34,306 bases of DNA from Alkalinema sp. RU_4_3 (GTDB lineage: Bacteria; Cyanobacteriota; Cyanobacteriia; Leptolyngbyales; Leptolyngbyaceae), in the NCBI GenBank assembly GCA_012031975.1, contig JAAUSA010000022.1, positions 1 to 34,306 of the forward strand. The letters are read 5' to 3'. Under the pieces are notes generated by a model. That model worked only from the letters and a program-made list of their open reading frames with translations, searched no databases and had not been told where the DNA came from. This document shows, in pieces, positions 1 through 7,824 of this stretch. The translations under genes were made by a program, and so were the position numbers. Within the stretch, counting starts at the first letter, position 1. The number at the start of each line of letters is the position of its first letter.

Positions 1-126
1 CCATGGCGATCGCATGCCGAAGGGTTGCAGTATGAATCCCTCGGGATAGCCCTCCGGCAGTCCCTCGAAACCTGGCGTCAGGAGGATTGGCTCAAAAGAA
101 GCGCGATCCGTTGGGGTCTTCCTTGA
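1..126 (+). CDS. C-terminal end of an unrecognised protein (partial)
   Basis: Frame 1 is open from the first base to a TGA at 124-126, while the other two plus frames close within about 50 bases. The roughly 41 visible residues look like a real protein end: amphipathic and helical, with Gln, Arg and Trp, finishing in RSAIRWGLP. The gene begins outside the window. I do not recognise the family. It lies 46 bp upstream of ycf37 on the same strand, so the two could be co-transcribed. The call rests only on the open frame and its composition. Confidence 0.35.
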   Translation, partial: PWRSHAEGLQYESLGIALRQSLETWRQEDWLKRSAIRWGLP

Positions 127-172
127 GCTAGGCTTAAAGCATGTCTTTTAACAAATTGCCTTAGAACTCTCC

Positions 173-688
173 ATGTCTTCTGAATCCCTGCCTCTCTTGT
201 ATGTTGCGGTTTTGTTTGGGCTACTGGTGGTGGCCGCTGTGGTGATCTTCCAGCAGGTGTTCAAAACACGCCGCCTCGATAGCAGCCTGAACCGCCTGCA
301 AAGCAAACTCAATAAGGAAAAGGGCACGGGCCTTGAGTATTACGAGCTGGGCAGCGTGCAACTGGACAAACGACTCTATTCCCAGGCGATTGTCAATCTA
401 CAGAAGGCGATCAAGGCGAAAGACATCGAAGGCCCTACCCTGGCTCCGGTTTACAATGCCCTGGGCTATGCCTACTTTGCCCAGGAGAAGTTCGATCAGG
501 CGATGAAGAACTACAAAGAGGCCCTAAAGCTCCTGCCAGATTATGTGACGGCTCTGAATAATCTGGGTCACACCTACGAGCGCAAGCAAATCGCCAATAA
601 GGCCCTTGAGTGCTATGACGAGGCCCTTAGGCTAGAACCGGGTAATGCGACCGCTAAGCGGCGATCGGAGGCACTGAAAAACGTTTAG
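173..688 (+). CDS. ycf37: Ycf37-type TPR protein, photosystem I assembly
   Basis: The 171-residue protein has one N-terminal membrane helix (about residues 8-28) followed by three tetratricopeptide repeats, at about 53-84, 91-123 and 125-157. Each repeat carries the usual small/aromatic pattern (YxxLGxxx, YNALGYAYF, LNNLGHTYE). Length, single anchor and three TPRs match Ycf37, a thylakoid-bound protein known in Synechocystis to help assemble or stabilise photosystem I. It is followed by a very strong two-way terminator at 719-760. The ATG at 173 leaves the anchor at the very N terminus. No clear Shine-Dalgarno sequence precedes it. Other membrane-anchored TPR proteins are the only real alternative. 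Confidence 0.75.
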   Translation: MSSESLPLLYVAVLFGLLVVAAVVIFQQVFKTRRLDSSLNRLQSKLNKEKGTGLEYYELGSVQLDKRLYSQAIVNLQKAIKAKDIEGPTLAPVYNALGYAYFAQEKFDQAMKNYKEALKLLPDYVTALNNLGHTYERKQIANKALECYDEALRLEPGNATAKRRSEALKNV

Positions 689-718
689 CACCTTCTGCTT
701 AGGTGGTTTAGGTTAGAT

Positions 719-760
719 AAAAAGAAGGGGTTCGACGTTAACGTCGAACCCCTTCTTTTT
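719..760. terminator. perfect 42-bp palindrome, bidirectional terminator
   Basis: The two 21-base arms are exact reverse complements with no spacer, and TTAA at the centre would form the loop. The stem is GC-rich (GGGGTTCGACG) and is flanked by five A on the left and five T on the right, so it can end transcription in both directions. It sits between the convergent ycf37 (stop 688) and the fecR tail (stop at 770-772). Confidence 0.9.
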
Positions 761-769
761 CGGTCATCA

Positions 770-2258
770 CTAATTAGATGTTGAGATGGTTGGATCAGGG
801 CGAACGTTTGTCTCAGGAGTCGTTGTCGGGGCTGCCGGGGTATTCCCTAAAAGTGGTGCCGCCGGGGTGTTGCTGACCACTGGTGCCGCCGGGGTGTTGC
901 TGACCACTGGCGCCGCTGGGTTGTTGTTTAGTCCTGGAGGTCCTGAATTGTTGTTCACCACTGGCGCTGCTGGGGTATTGTTTACTACCACTGGCGCTGC
1001 TGGGGTATTTACCACTGGAGTCACTGGAGTGGTACTTACCACTGGAGCCACTGGAATGTTGTTAACTGGCGCTGCTGGAGTGTTGTTTACCACTGGCGCT
1101 GCTCCGCCGCCTAAAGTGGGATTTGGGTTGCCGATCGGCGGCGTGGTCGTCACGGGTGGCGTGGTCGTCACGGGTGGCGTGGTCGTTACGGATGGCGTGG
1201 TCGTCACGGGTGGCGTAGAAGGCAAGGTCGGCCCTACCACAGGTGCCGGACGCACTTCGCCCACCACACCCGGCACCGTTACACCCCCATTACCCCCAGC
1301 CACTGGGCTAGGTGTGGTCGCTGCCTGGGGAGGAGAGGGAACTAGGGGCTGCTGGGGAGCCGCCGCCGGAGCCGAAACAGCCGCCGCTGGAGCCGAAACA
1401 ACCACAGGCGGCGCAATCACACTGCCATTCTGCTGGCGATTGAATTCCTGGAGCGTCAAGGTCTTCTCAGAGTCCTGCTGGCCAAGATTGAAGGGGCCTG
1501 GGCTGGGGGGCCGAAAGTAAGACGGGGCTGGCGGCCACATCCTGGGCCGTCAGGGGCGACTGGGTGCCCAGGGCAGCAATGGTCTCCGCCTGCACCGCCG
1601 CGATCGCCGGATCCTCATTCACCTGCCCCGAGGTCCCCTGCAAATCGAGACCCTCCACCATGCTGCTGGTCCTGTAGAAGGTACGCAGGTCAAAGTCCAC
1701 CACCGAAACCTGATTATTCTGGACGATCGCCATCTGGCCCGCATTGATCGGCAGCACCTGCTTGCCATCGGGGGTGGTGATCTCCATCGGCCCCTGGGGA
1801 TTGTTCGTTAGCGCCCCCACGATCGTCGTCTGGGTTTCCTCATTCACCCGCACAAACAGGGCTGAGCCCCGGATGCCCGCCGAGCCGTAGGGCGTTTTAA
1901 TCCGGCTAGGTCCCTGGCCTGGGCGGATTAGAAATAGACCCGTGCCGCTCTGCAATACCTGATCGCGGGTGCCTGGGACAAAATTCCAAACGGACAGTTC
2001 ACCGAGGCGAGCCAAGGATCCGTCATTGAGCTGGACATCCGATCGCGACTTAATTCTGGTTCTGAGGGCATCGCCTCGGGAAAGTGGATCATTCACCTGA
2101 GCTGGTTTCCAACTGCTGCCCCCCCGGCGAATGCCCACCTGGTTCACAACCCGCCGCACCGTTGCTGAAGTGATGGGAGTCTGGGCCAGGAGCTGCTGCG
2201 CGGGCCATAGAAGACCGCAGCCAAGCACAGTGAGCGTAAGTAGTGGTGTATGACGCAT
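770..2258 (-). CDS. secreted FecR-domain protein with repeat-rich tail (frameshift at 1505-1510)
   Basis: The first part (2258 to about 1510) has a signal peptide (about residues 1-25, ending in LLAQ), then a FecR-like domain. That domain shows RGDALRTR, a DVQLNDGS segment, and TPYGSAGIRGSALFVRV. The second part (about 1510 to 770) is in another frame. It holds LGQQDSEKTLTLQEFNRQQ, then a long Pro/Thr/Ala/Val/Asn-rich tail. The frames join if the six-base G run at 1505-1510 is read as five, giving a single product of about 495 residues. I therefore treat them as one gene. FecR domains in cyanobacteria often occur in secreted or periplasmic proteins of unknown role. The tail contains 18-bp tandem units at 1140-1211 and looser AAPVVNNTP repeats. 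It is divergent from the outer-membrane barrel gene at 2784. Function is inferred only at domain level. Confidence 0.75.
1140..1211. repeat. four tandem 18-bp units in the fecR tail
   Basis: GGCGTGGTCGTCACGGGT occurs four times head to tail, and the third copy has two changes. On the minus strand each unit encodes a PPVTTT-like hexapeptide in the low-complexity tail of the FecR protein. Looser repeats of the AAPVV/NNTP type continue down to about 820. Confidence 0.85.
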
Positions 2259-2783
2259 TGGTAAAAGCTAAGGGGAATGGACAAATGAATGTCGTATCGA
2301 GTTCAATGGCAGTCCCTTGGGGAAACTCCCCGATCGCTGGAGAAAGTAAAGTCAAGTGCTACTAGCGAAGGGTAGAAAACTGTGAAACCCGAGGGTTTCA
2401 CCCAACTTTCCTGACATTTACCTACAAGCTTAACAAAAGCTTTGGAAAGATGCTTATCTCTTTAGATAGATTTATTGTAAGCGAGCGCCAAACCATCGGG
2501 TTAACTGATCTTCCCGTTTGGGCGTTACCATCAATCTGGGCTCGGGTGCCTCTCGCTGATGACTAGCTAATCACACAACATTGACTTGGCCGTTTAAAAT
2601 CTACCCTAGACCTGATGGCAAGGGTTAGATGAAAATGTTGGTGTAGAAAAAAGATTTGATTTACAGTGCATTTTGGTTCCGTTTGACTAGATCGGCGGTT
2701 TTCCCTCGGGTTTAATCCAACTGGACCATCAGACTTACGATGACCGATCGGCGGATTTGTTTTGGTAGCTGGACCCTACGTGA
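2259..2783. promoter_or_regulatory. 525-bp divergent intergenic region
   Basis: No gene is supported here. It separates the FecR gene (minus) from the barrel gene (plus) and is more AT-rich than its flanks. It should hold both promoters, but no convincing -35/-10 pair with good spacing was found. It contains a short perfect dyad at 2382-2401 and a repeated ATCGGCGG motif near 2690 and 2748. Confidence 0.5.
2382..2401. repeat. inverted repeat, 9-bp arms
   Basis: GTGAAACCC and GGGTTTCAC are perfect reverse complements separated by two bases. The loop is too small for a comfortable hairpin and no T tract follows, so a protein-binding dyad upstream of the FecR gene is more likely than a terminator. 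No regulator is known. Confidence 0.5.
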
Positions 2784-4168
2784 GTGAAGAGTGATTTGTT
2801 GAAGGAATTAAGTGATTGCTCAGTGGCACAGCATTGTCCCGTGCCCAAATTCGTTTCACCCCGCTCAGCGCTTCGGATTGAGGTAGGGTTGGTTTGGCGG
2901 TCAATCTTGCTGGTGCTGGGCTGTTGGGCCATGGTGCCGCCGATGGTAGCCCAGGGCAATGAGGGACTGGATGAAGGCGTTGCCATCGAGGCGCCCAGGA
3001 TCGAGGCACCCAAGATTGAGGTACCCAAGATCGAAACACCCAAAATCGAAACACCTAAGATCGAGACACCTAAGATCGAGACACCAATACAGCCAGTTCC
3101 ACCTAAGACAATCAGTTTGTCGGAATCGGATCGGCCCATGGAAGGCCAATTAGAGGATGCTGAACTCGGTCACCTTAAGCTTCGCCCCAAGGCCCTGGCT
3201 GGCCCAGAAACCCTGCCCCCGGAAAATGCGCCCGCTGTGCCTCCGGCCACTTTAATCCGCGATGACCTATCACCCACAACCCAACCGCCCCCAACACCCC
3301 TCATCCCGCCCAACGACCCAGAACTCGGCCAAATTCAAACCCGTCCCCCGGAAAGCGATGAACTGGGCAAGATTCTAATTCGCCCAAAACCCAAGCCTCC
3401 GGCCGCTGCTAAGTCGAAATCCGTCTACCTGCTGGCCCATGCGGACTATTTCACCACCGCCAATGCGTTTTCCGCCAAGGATCGCATCTCCGACGGCCTG
3501 ATCCGCACCGGGGCAACGTTGTTCTATGCTCCGGCCCTGGGACCTTCGACCTACCTGATCACCTCCGCCGATGCCAATATCGCCCGCTATACAAAGCTAT
3601 CGCAGCTCAATTACAACGAGTTGCGGTTTCGGGCCGGGATCTCCCAACGCCTTTCCCCGGTGATGTTTGGGGAATTGGGCTGGAGTAATCAGCAGTTGTT
3701 TGCCACGGAGCGGGGCTTTACGGGGACCTTTCGGGGCGATCGCTACCTGAATGACAATTCCCTACGCTTCGAGCTGAGCCGCCGGGATAGACTTTCCCCC
3801 AAACTGAACCTGGTCACCTTCTATCAATTAAGACGCAGCTTCACCGACAGGTCCGATAGCGATCGCCTGAGCAATACCCTCTATGCCTCCCTCGCCTACA
3901 AGGCCACAGCCAAGCTTGAACTGGCCCTGAACTACCAATACAACCGCTCGGACTACATCAGCCGCGATCGCGCGACTACTTCCACCAGGTGCTCGGCCAA
4001 CTCTCCTGGAGCACTACCAAACAGCTGCAAACCAACCTATTCGCGGGCTACAGCTTTGGGTCTTCCTCCGACGATCGCCAGCTCTTCGGCCAGGCGGGCA
4101 ACCAGAAGATTGATTTTAGGGGCTGGACCCTCGGGATTAATCTCGTGCTGAACACCCCCCTCTTCTAA
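2784..4168 (+). CDS. outer-membrane beta-barrel protein with Pro-rich repeat linker (frameshift near 3970)
   Basis: The gene opens at a GTG at 2784. A hydrophobic stretch (WRSILLVLGCWAMVPPMVA, about residues 36-54) looks like a signal peptide, so the true start may lie further downstream. Six PKIET-like pentapeptides and a Pro-rich linker lead to a C-terminal region with many alternating aromatic/polar strands (for example SVYLLAHADYF, LELALNYQYNRSDY), typical of a barrel. The uncorrected frame ends at 4151 with an unbarrel-like Ser/Arg tail. Shifting at about 3968-3973 (one base missing) gives RDYFHQVLGQLSW and a natural end in TPLF at 4166-4168. A final Phe is the classical outer-membrane sorting signal. 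Corrected length is about 461 residues. The stop lies 6 bp from the convergent petJ. Substrate is unknown. Confidence 0.65.
2994..3083 (+). repeat. six 15-bp tandem repeats encoding PKIET
   Basis: Units read PRIEA, PKIEV and then PKIET four times. They form a rigid, charged linker between the signal peptide and the barrel, resembling the Pro-Lys/Pro-Glu segments that let proteins span the periplasm. Nearly identical 15-bp units make this stretch prone to copy-number change. Confidence 0.9.
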
Positions 4169-4174
4169 TCCGGC

Positions 4175-4576
4175 CTACCAGCCCGCATCGGCCTGTTCAA
4201 GAACATAGCCCGCAACGGCATCAATCTGGTCAGGGGTGAGGCGATCGCCAAAGCCAGGCATGGCATTTTTGCCCTGGGTGACCTGCTGCTTGATCGCCTC
4301 CACGGAATCCATGGCGTATTTTTCCAAGGCCTCCTGGGTCAGGGTCTTCTTGGGCACGATTACATTGGTCCCGCCGATATGGCAGGCGGAACAGGTATTG
4401 GAAAACACCTGTTGCCCCGGATTCACCGGAGGCACTGGCGCATCTGGGGACTGGGCTGGTGCTAAGCCCGTCGCCCCGGAATCAGCCTGGGCTAGACCGA
4501 CAGTTACAAAACTCAACATAAATATTGCCATCGCCAAGACCATCGCTCGATAGAAGCGGCCTTGATATTTCCCCAT
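4175..4576 (-). CDS. petJ: cytochrome c6 precursor (cytochrome c553)
   Basis: Soluble lumenal c-type cytochrome carrying electrons from cytochrome b6f to photosystem I, an alternative to plastocyanin. The heme site CSACH is followed by the conserved KNAMPGF, whose Met is the second heme ligand. The C terminus (LTPDQIDAVAGYVLEQA) is the usual c6 helix. A hydrophobic signal (AMVLAMAIFMLSFVTVGLAQA) precedes an unusually long Ala/Pro spacer before the cytochrome fold. I chose the ATG at 4576. The frame stays open to a TTG at 4609, which is less likely as a start. It lies just downstream of petE on the same strand, with a petE terminator in between, so it probably has its own promoter. Confidence 0.93.
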   Translation of the reverse strand: MGKYQGRFYRAMVLAMAIFMLSFVTVGLAQADSGATGLAPAQSPDAPVPPVNPGQQVFSNTCSACHIGGTNVIVPKKTLTQEALEKYAMDSVEAIKQQVTQGKNAMPGFGDRLTPDQIDAVAGYVLEQADAGW

Positions 4577-4631
4577 CACATTCTTCACCCGGCCCACCCT
4601 ACTACACAAAGTTCATACTGGCTCAATTTCC

Positions 4632-4661
4632 ATTCTAGGGCGATTCCTAGCCCATCTCAAA
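4632..4661 (-). promoter_or_regulatory. possible petJ promoter
   Basis: On the minus strand TTTGAG (4656-4661) and TAGAAT (4632-4637) are spaced by 18 bases, upstream of petJ. The spacer holds a short dyad (CTAGG ... CCTAG). The -35 match is modest, so this is tentative. Confidence 0.35.
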
Positions 4662-4670
4662 GTAACCCAC

Positions 4671-4709
4671 AAAAATGGGGAGCGCTCCCGTAGGAACGCC
4701 CCCCCATTT
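4671..4709 (-). terminator. rho-independent terminator after petE
   Basis: On the minus strand AAATGGGG/GGCGTTCC pairs with GGAGCGCTCCCCATTT around a TACG loop, with one wobble pair and one bulge, and TTTT follows. It lies 25 bp below the petE stop and should separate petE from petJ transcription. Confidence 0.8.
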
Positions 4710-4733
4710 AACCCAATGTTAAGGTTTTAGCTT

Positions 4734-5138
4734 CTATTGGACGGTAATTTTACCCACCATGCCAGCACCCCGGTGGGGCATGCAGAAGTAGGTATAGTCA
4801 CCCGCAGGCGCATCAGCGGGGAAAACCACGCTGAAGGTACCACCCGAACCTTCTAAACCCTTGTGGGAAAGGCTAGCTGCCAGGGCCTTATCATCGCCAG
4901 GCACCTTTTCAAATTGCACGTTGTGGGGGGGCAATTGGCCCACGTTGAAGTTCACCGTATCACCGGCGCTAATCGCTAGGGCAGCAGGCTCAAACACTAG
5001 ACCCTTAGCACCACCCATGACGACATCATGGCTGGCGGCTGACGCTGGCGCAGCGGTCAGGAAGAAGCTACCGACCAGCAGCAACATGGCGCAAAATGCG
5101 ACGGAAAACCGCTTGGCGGCAGAAGACAGAGATTTCAT
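4734..5138 (-). CDS. petE: plastocyanin precursor
   Basis: Blue copper protein of the thylakoid lumen that carries electrons from cytochrome b6f to photosystem I. All four copper ligands are visible: His in PPHNV, and Cys, His and Met in YFCMPHRGAGM. A twin-part signal peptide ends in PASA before ASHDVVMG. The frame has two ATGs, at 5144 and 5138. A GAGG at 5147-5150 sits only 2 bases from the first but 8 from the second, so I chose 5138. It is followed by a good terminator and then petJ. In many cyanobacteria petE and petJ are switched by copper; here they are neighbours. Confidence 0.96.
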   Translation of the reverse strand: MKSLSSAAKRFSVAFCAMLLLVGSFFLTAAPASAASHDVVMGGAKGLVFEPAALAISAGDTVNFNVGQLPPHNVQFEKVPGDDKALAASLSHKGLEGSGGTFSVVFPADAPAGDYTYFCMPHRGAGMVGKITVQ

Positions 5139-5193
5139 AACCATGGCCTCGAAAAGAAAGATTGATTGATTGAACTTCCAGTCATTAGTCTAG

Positions 5194-5234
5194 ATCATAC
5201 CCCAGACAGGTTGTCCTACGACGAACGGTCGTAG
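5194..5234 (-). promoter_or_regulatory. petE upstream region: -10 box and 7-bp dyad
   Basis: On the minus strand a TATGAT (5194-5199) resembles a -10 box about 55 bases ahead of the petE start. Just upstream, CTACGAC and GTCGTAG (5216-5222 and 5228-5234) form a perfect dyad with a 5-base centre. No T tract follows, so an operator is as likely as a weak psbV2 terminator. No regulator gene for it is in the window. Confidence 0.4.
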
Positions 5235-5241
5235 TTTCCGA

Positions 5242-5761
5242 TTAAAAGCGAGCGGTTCCCCAGCCGGGGGCGGTTTCGGCGGCCCGCAGGACAAAGGCGG
5301 CGATCTGCTCTAGGTCAGCATCGTTGATCCAGGCGGCATCCACTTTACGGCAGGCATAGCTTTCCTCACTGCCGTCCGCCATGATCGGATTGCGCATGTA
5401 GTCCATCAGGGCAGCGATCGAATCCCGAGGGGTATCCATGGCCTTGAGGTTGTCTAGACTCAGGGCCAGCTCTGGACTAGCGATCGTCGCCCCCCCCCAC
5501 ATGGCAGCTCAAACAGGTGCTGCCAAAGCGATCTTTGCCCGCGAGCAGTTCGTCATAGCTAAAGGATTTTGTGCCGCCATGGCCATCATTCAGTTCTGCC
5601 TGCTGCCCAGGTAATACTTTGAGGTACTGGGCCACATAGGGGTCCGTCACGGCCCAGGCTGGTAGATCGATCGCCACACCTAAGGCCATTATTAGCACCA
5701 AGCTGAGGAGGACATCCCGCAGCCTACCCATCCGTTGATTGATCCACTGATTGATCCACAT
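5242..5761 (-). CDS. psbV2: cytochrome c550-like protein PsbV2 (frame broken in a G9/C9 run)
   Basis: Two frames together match the PsbV2 family. The N-terminal frame has a signal peptide (LLSLVLIMALGVAIDLPAWA), then a PsbV-like body and the heme motif CLSCH. It is broken right after this motif by a nine-base run (5490-5498, C on plus). With eight bases the reading continues as HVGGATIASPELALSL through to the stop at 5242. The position of the second heme ligand, His in PsbV, is a Cys here (SYACRKVD), which fits the His/Cys heme ligation reported for PsbV2 of Thermosynechococcus. An AGGGAG at 5769-5774, seven bases ahead, favours the ATG at 5761 over those at 5791 and 5731. Corrected length is about 172 residues. 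It lies between psbV and petE. Confidence 0.82.
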
Positions 5762-5854
5762 GCTACGTCTCCCTTGACGTTTTTTGCCCATCCATCAACC
5801 TAGCTGATTCAACCCAACAATCCAAGCAACCTGTTGAATAAAAAAGCCATCTAA

Positions 5855-5894
5855 CAAAAAACCGACTCCCTTGGGAATCCCCCTAGGAAATCGG
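5855..5894 (-). terminator. rho-independent terminator after psbV
   Basis: On the minus strand CCGATTTCC pairs over nine positions (two wobbles) with GGGAGTCGG, and TTTTTT follows. It lies 30 bp below the psbV stop, so psbV is probably transcribed apart from psbV2. Confidence 0.9.
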
Positions 5895-5924
5895 CTCAAC
5901 AATCCTAATTCAGCGTCAATGGGC

Positions 5925-6416
5925 TTAGTAGTAAATCTTACCGCCGCCCCACTTATCGCCCACAACCTTCGGCTGCATCAAGACATGGCCAGCAATTGCT
6001 ACCAAGTCTTCTTCATTTAGGTTGCGCATCACGGGGAAAATATCCTTGCTCTTCAAGCTCGGATGGGCCTCCGCGATGGACAGGGCACCGTCATAACTAG
6101 TGGGGTCCTTCATGTAGCTCACCAGTGCCTCCACGCTATTGCGCTTGGGAGTGGCTAGCTCTAGGGCCTCGGGATCGAGACCGACATTCGGGTCGGTTTT
6201 GGTAACGCCGCCCGCATGGCATTGGGCACAGGCGTAATTAAACAGTCGCTTACCTTCCTTCACCTGCTTAAGGGATAGGGTAATGGTGTCCCCAGCGGGA
6301 TTGAGGGGGACGGTCCGGATTTCCTTGGTCAATTCCGTGGCGCCAACGCTAGGCACAAGGGCCTGGAGCGTAAAGACAACGGTTACTACCGCCAGCCAAA
6401 ACAATTTCTTAAGCAT
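5925..6416 (-). CDS. psbV: cytochrome c550, extrinsic photosystem II subunit
   Basis: Lumen-side subunit that stabilises the oxygen-evolving complex. A 26-residue signal ends in SVGA before TELTKEIRTV. The heme motif CAQCH gives mature His41, and His118 of the precursor (AEAHPS) corresponds to mature His92. Both positions match the bis-His ligands known for PsbV. The C terminus ending in GGGKIYY is typical and the length (163) is normal. A clear AAGGAG (6421-6426) sits four bases ahead of the ATG. It heads a minus-strand series psbV, psbV2, petE, petJ. Confidence 0.97.
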   Translation of the reverse strand: MLKKLFWLAVVTVVFTLQALVPSVGATELTKEIRTVPLNPAGDTITLSLKQVKEGKRLFNYACAQCHAGGVTKTDPNVGLDPEALELATPKRNSVEALVSYMKDPTSYDGALSIAEAHPSLKSKDIFPVMRNLNEEDLVAIAGHVLMQPKVVGDKWGGGKIYY

Positions 6417-6560
6417 GGTTCTCCTTCAGACCTGGCTCACTTCTCTCAAAATGATCGCAACACAACAAATGCTTCTATTACTACTACCACGGACTGCCCC
6501 ACTCCTTGACGGAATATTAGAGACAGGGGCCATAGTCGTTACATTTGTTCATAATTTGAA

Positions 6561-7493
6561 TTAGCCCTCGATGGAACTCAAGGTTTTTAGGTCCGGCAGG
6601 TGGTGCATGACCAGCTTGGATGGCACCGTAGGCGGGCTTTGGTGGAGTCGCAGCAGTTGGCCGAGTGTCTTGCGCAATTGGGTGCGGGGGACAATCGCAT
6701 CAATAAATCCCCGACCCAGCAGGTACTCAGCGGTCTGAAAATCATCGGGGAGTTTTTCGCGGATGGTCTGTTCCACCACGCGGCGGCCCGCAAAGGCGAT
6801 CGTGGCCTTGGGTTCGGCCAGGATAATGTCACCCAGCATGGCGAAACTGGCCGTGACGCCCCCGGCGGTCGGGTGGGTGAGTAGGGGAATGTAGAGTAAA
6901 TTCGCCTCGCGGTGGCGCTCTAAGGCCCCGGAAATCTTGGCCATCTGCATCAGACTCAACATGCCTTCCTGCATGCGGGCACCGCCAGAGGCACAGACAA
7001 TCAGCACAGGGATCCGCTGCTGGGTGGCCCGCTCAATCAGGCGCGTCAGCTTTTCCCCCACCACCGAACCCATACTGCCGCCCATGAACCGAAAGTCCAT
7101 GACGCCCAGGGCCACGGGATTGCCTTCGATTTTGCCGAGGCCTGTCTGGACCGCATCGGTGAGCTTGGTTTTGTCCTGGGTTTCGCGGACGCGATCGCTG
7201 TAGGGTTTGCGATCGCGGAATCCCAGGGGATCCAGGGGCAGGAGCTGCTCATTCATCGGCTGCCAGCTATCAGGATCCAGGATTTGCCGGAGGCGTTCGT
7301 CGCTGAACACACGCATATGGTGGTTGCACTCCAGGCAAACCATCTGATTGGCCTTGAGATCTTTGGTGTAGGTGAGGGCGCTACATTTGTCGCACTTGGT
7401 CCAAAGGCCGTCGGCAATATCCCGTTCGGGCTGGGCCTGAATTTCCGGTTCCTTTTTTTGCCGATTAGCAAACCAATCAAATAAAGAAGACAT
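6561..7493 (-). CDS. accD: acetyl-CoA carboxylase carboxyltransferase beta subunit
   Basis: With AccA it forms the carboxyltransferase that moves the carboxyl group from biotin to acetyl-CoA, the first step of fatty-acid synthesis. A four-Cys zinc ribbon is present (Cys34, Cys37, Cys53, Cys56: CDKC and CLEC). The crotonase-type core shows [25 protein letters not shown] and [17 protein letters not shown]. The length (310) is usual for cyanobacteria. The partner accA lies about 14 kb away at 20791-21774, also on the minus strand. The ATG at 7493 starts the standard SLFDWF N terminus. Confidence 0.97.
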   Translation of the reverse strand: MSSLFDWFANRQKKEPEIQAQPERDIADGLWTKCDKCSALTYTKDLKANQMVCLECNHHMRVFSDERLRQILDPDSWQPMNEQLLPLDPLGFRDRKPYSDRVRETQDKTKLTDAVQTGLGKIEGNPVALGVMDFRFMGGSMGSVVGEKLTRLIERATQQRIPVLIVCASGGARMQEGMLSLMQMAKISGALERHREANLLYIPLLTHPTAGGVTASFAMLGDIILAEPKATIAFAGRRVVEQTIREKLPDDFQTAEYLLGRGFIDAIVPRTQLRKTLGQLLRLHQSPPTVPSKLVMHHLPDLKTLSSIEG

Positions 7494-7824
7494 ACAGACT
7501 CACCGCTATCTAAGGGTTTCAAGCATCATGGCGGTTGGGTAGACCCCGCGTGGTCCAAGCCCGCGAATAAATGTAACTGAGGGACCGCCTTGCATTATAG
7601 GACCGAGGGTCTAGCAAGAAAAGCGTGGGTTTTCCACCAATCCTAATTTCTGGAGGTTGGATTGTCACGAACTGCAACATTCATCCCTAAGAAATAATTC
7701 TAGAATTTAAGGTGAATTTAATAACGTTCCCGGTGGGTGGGCAGGGCCTCAGCCTTGCGGCTGAATGTCCATAGACCTCCCATCAGCGCGATCACTTGAG
7801 ACTTAAATTTTCCGAGGTTGCCCC
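7494..7824. promoter_or_regulatory. divergent region between accD and usp
   Basis: No gene is supported. It should carry both promoters. A short hairpin TCAGCC-TTGC-GGCTGA lies at 7749-7764 in the leader of the stress-protein gene, and GTGG-GTTTT-CCAC lies near 7626. Neither is followed by a T tract on the plus strand. No convincing -35/-10 pair was seen. Confidence 0.4.

Noticed and set aside
786-1520. 244-residue plus-strand frame opposite the fecR tail
   Set aside because: Its Gly/Val-rich text is the mirror of 18-bp and similar codon repeats in the minus-strand gene; no domain, no start signal.
2994-3083. CRISPR-like tandem repeats
   Set aside because: The 15-bp units have no spacers and encode PKIET in frame.
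5242-5502. second half of psbV2 as a separate small gene
   Set aside because: It has no heme motif or signal and continues the family exactly after the G tract.
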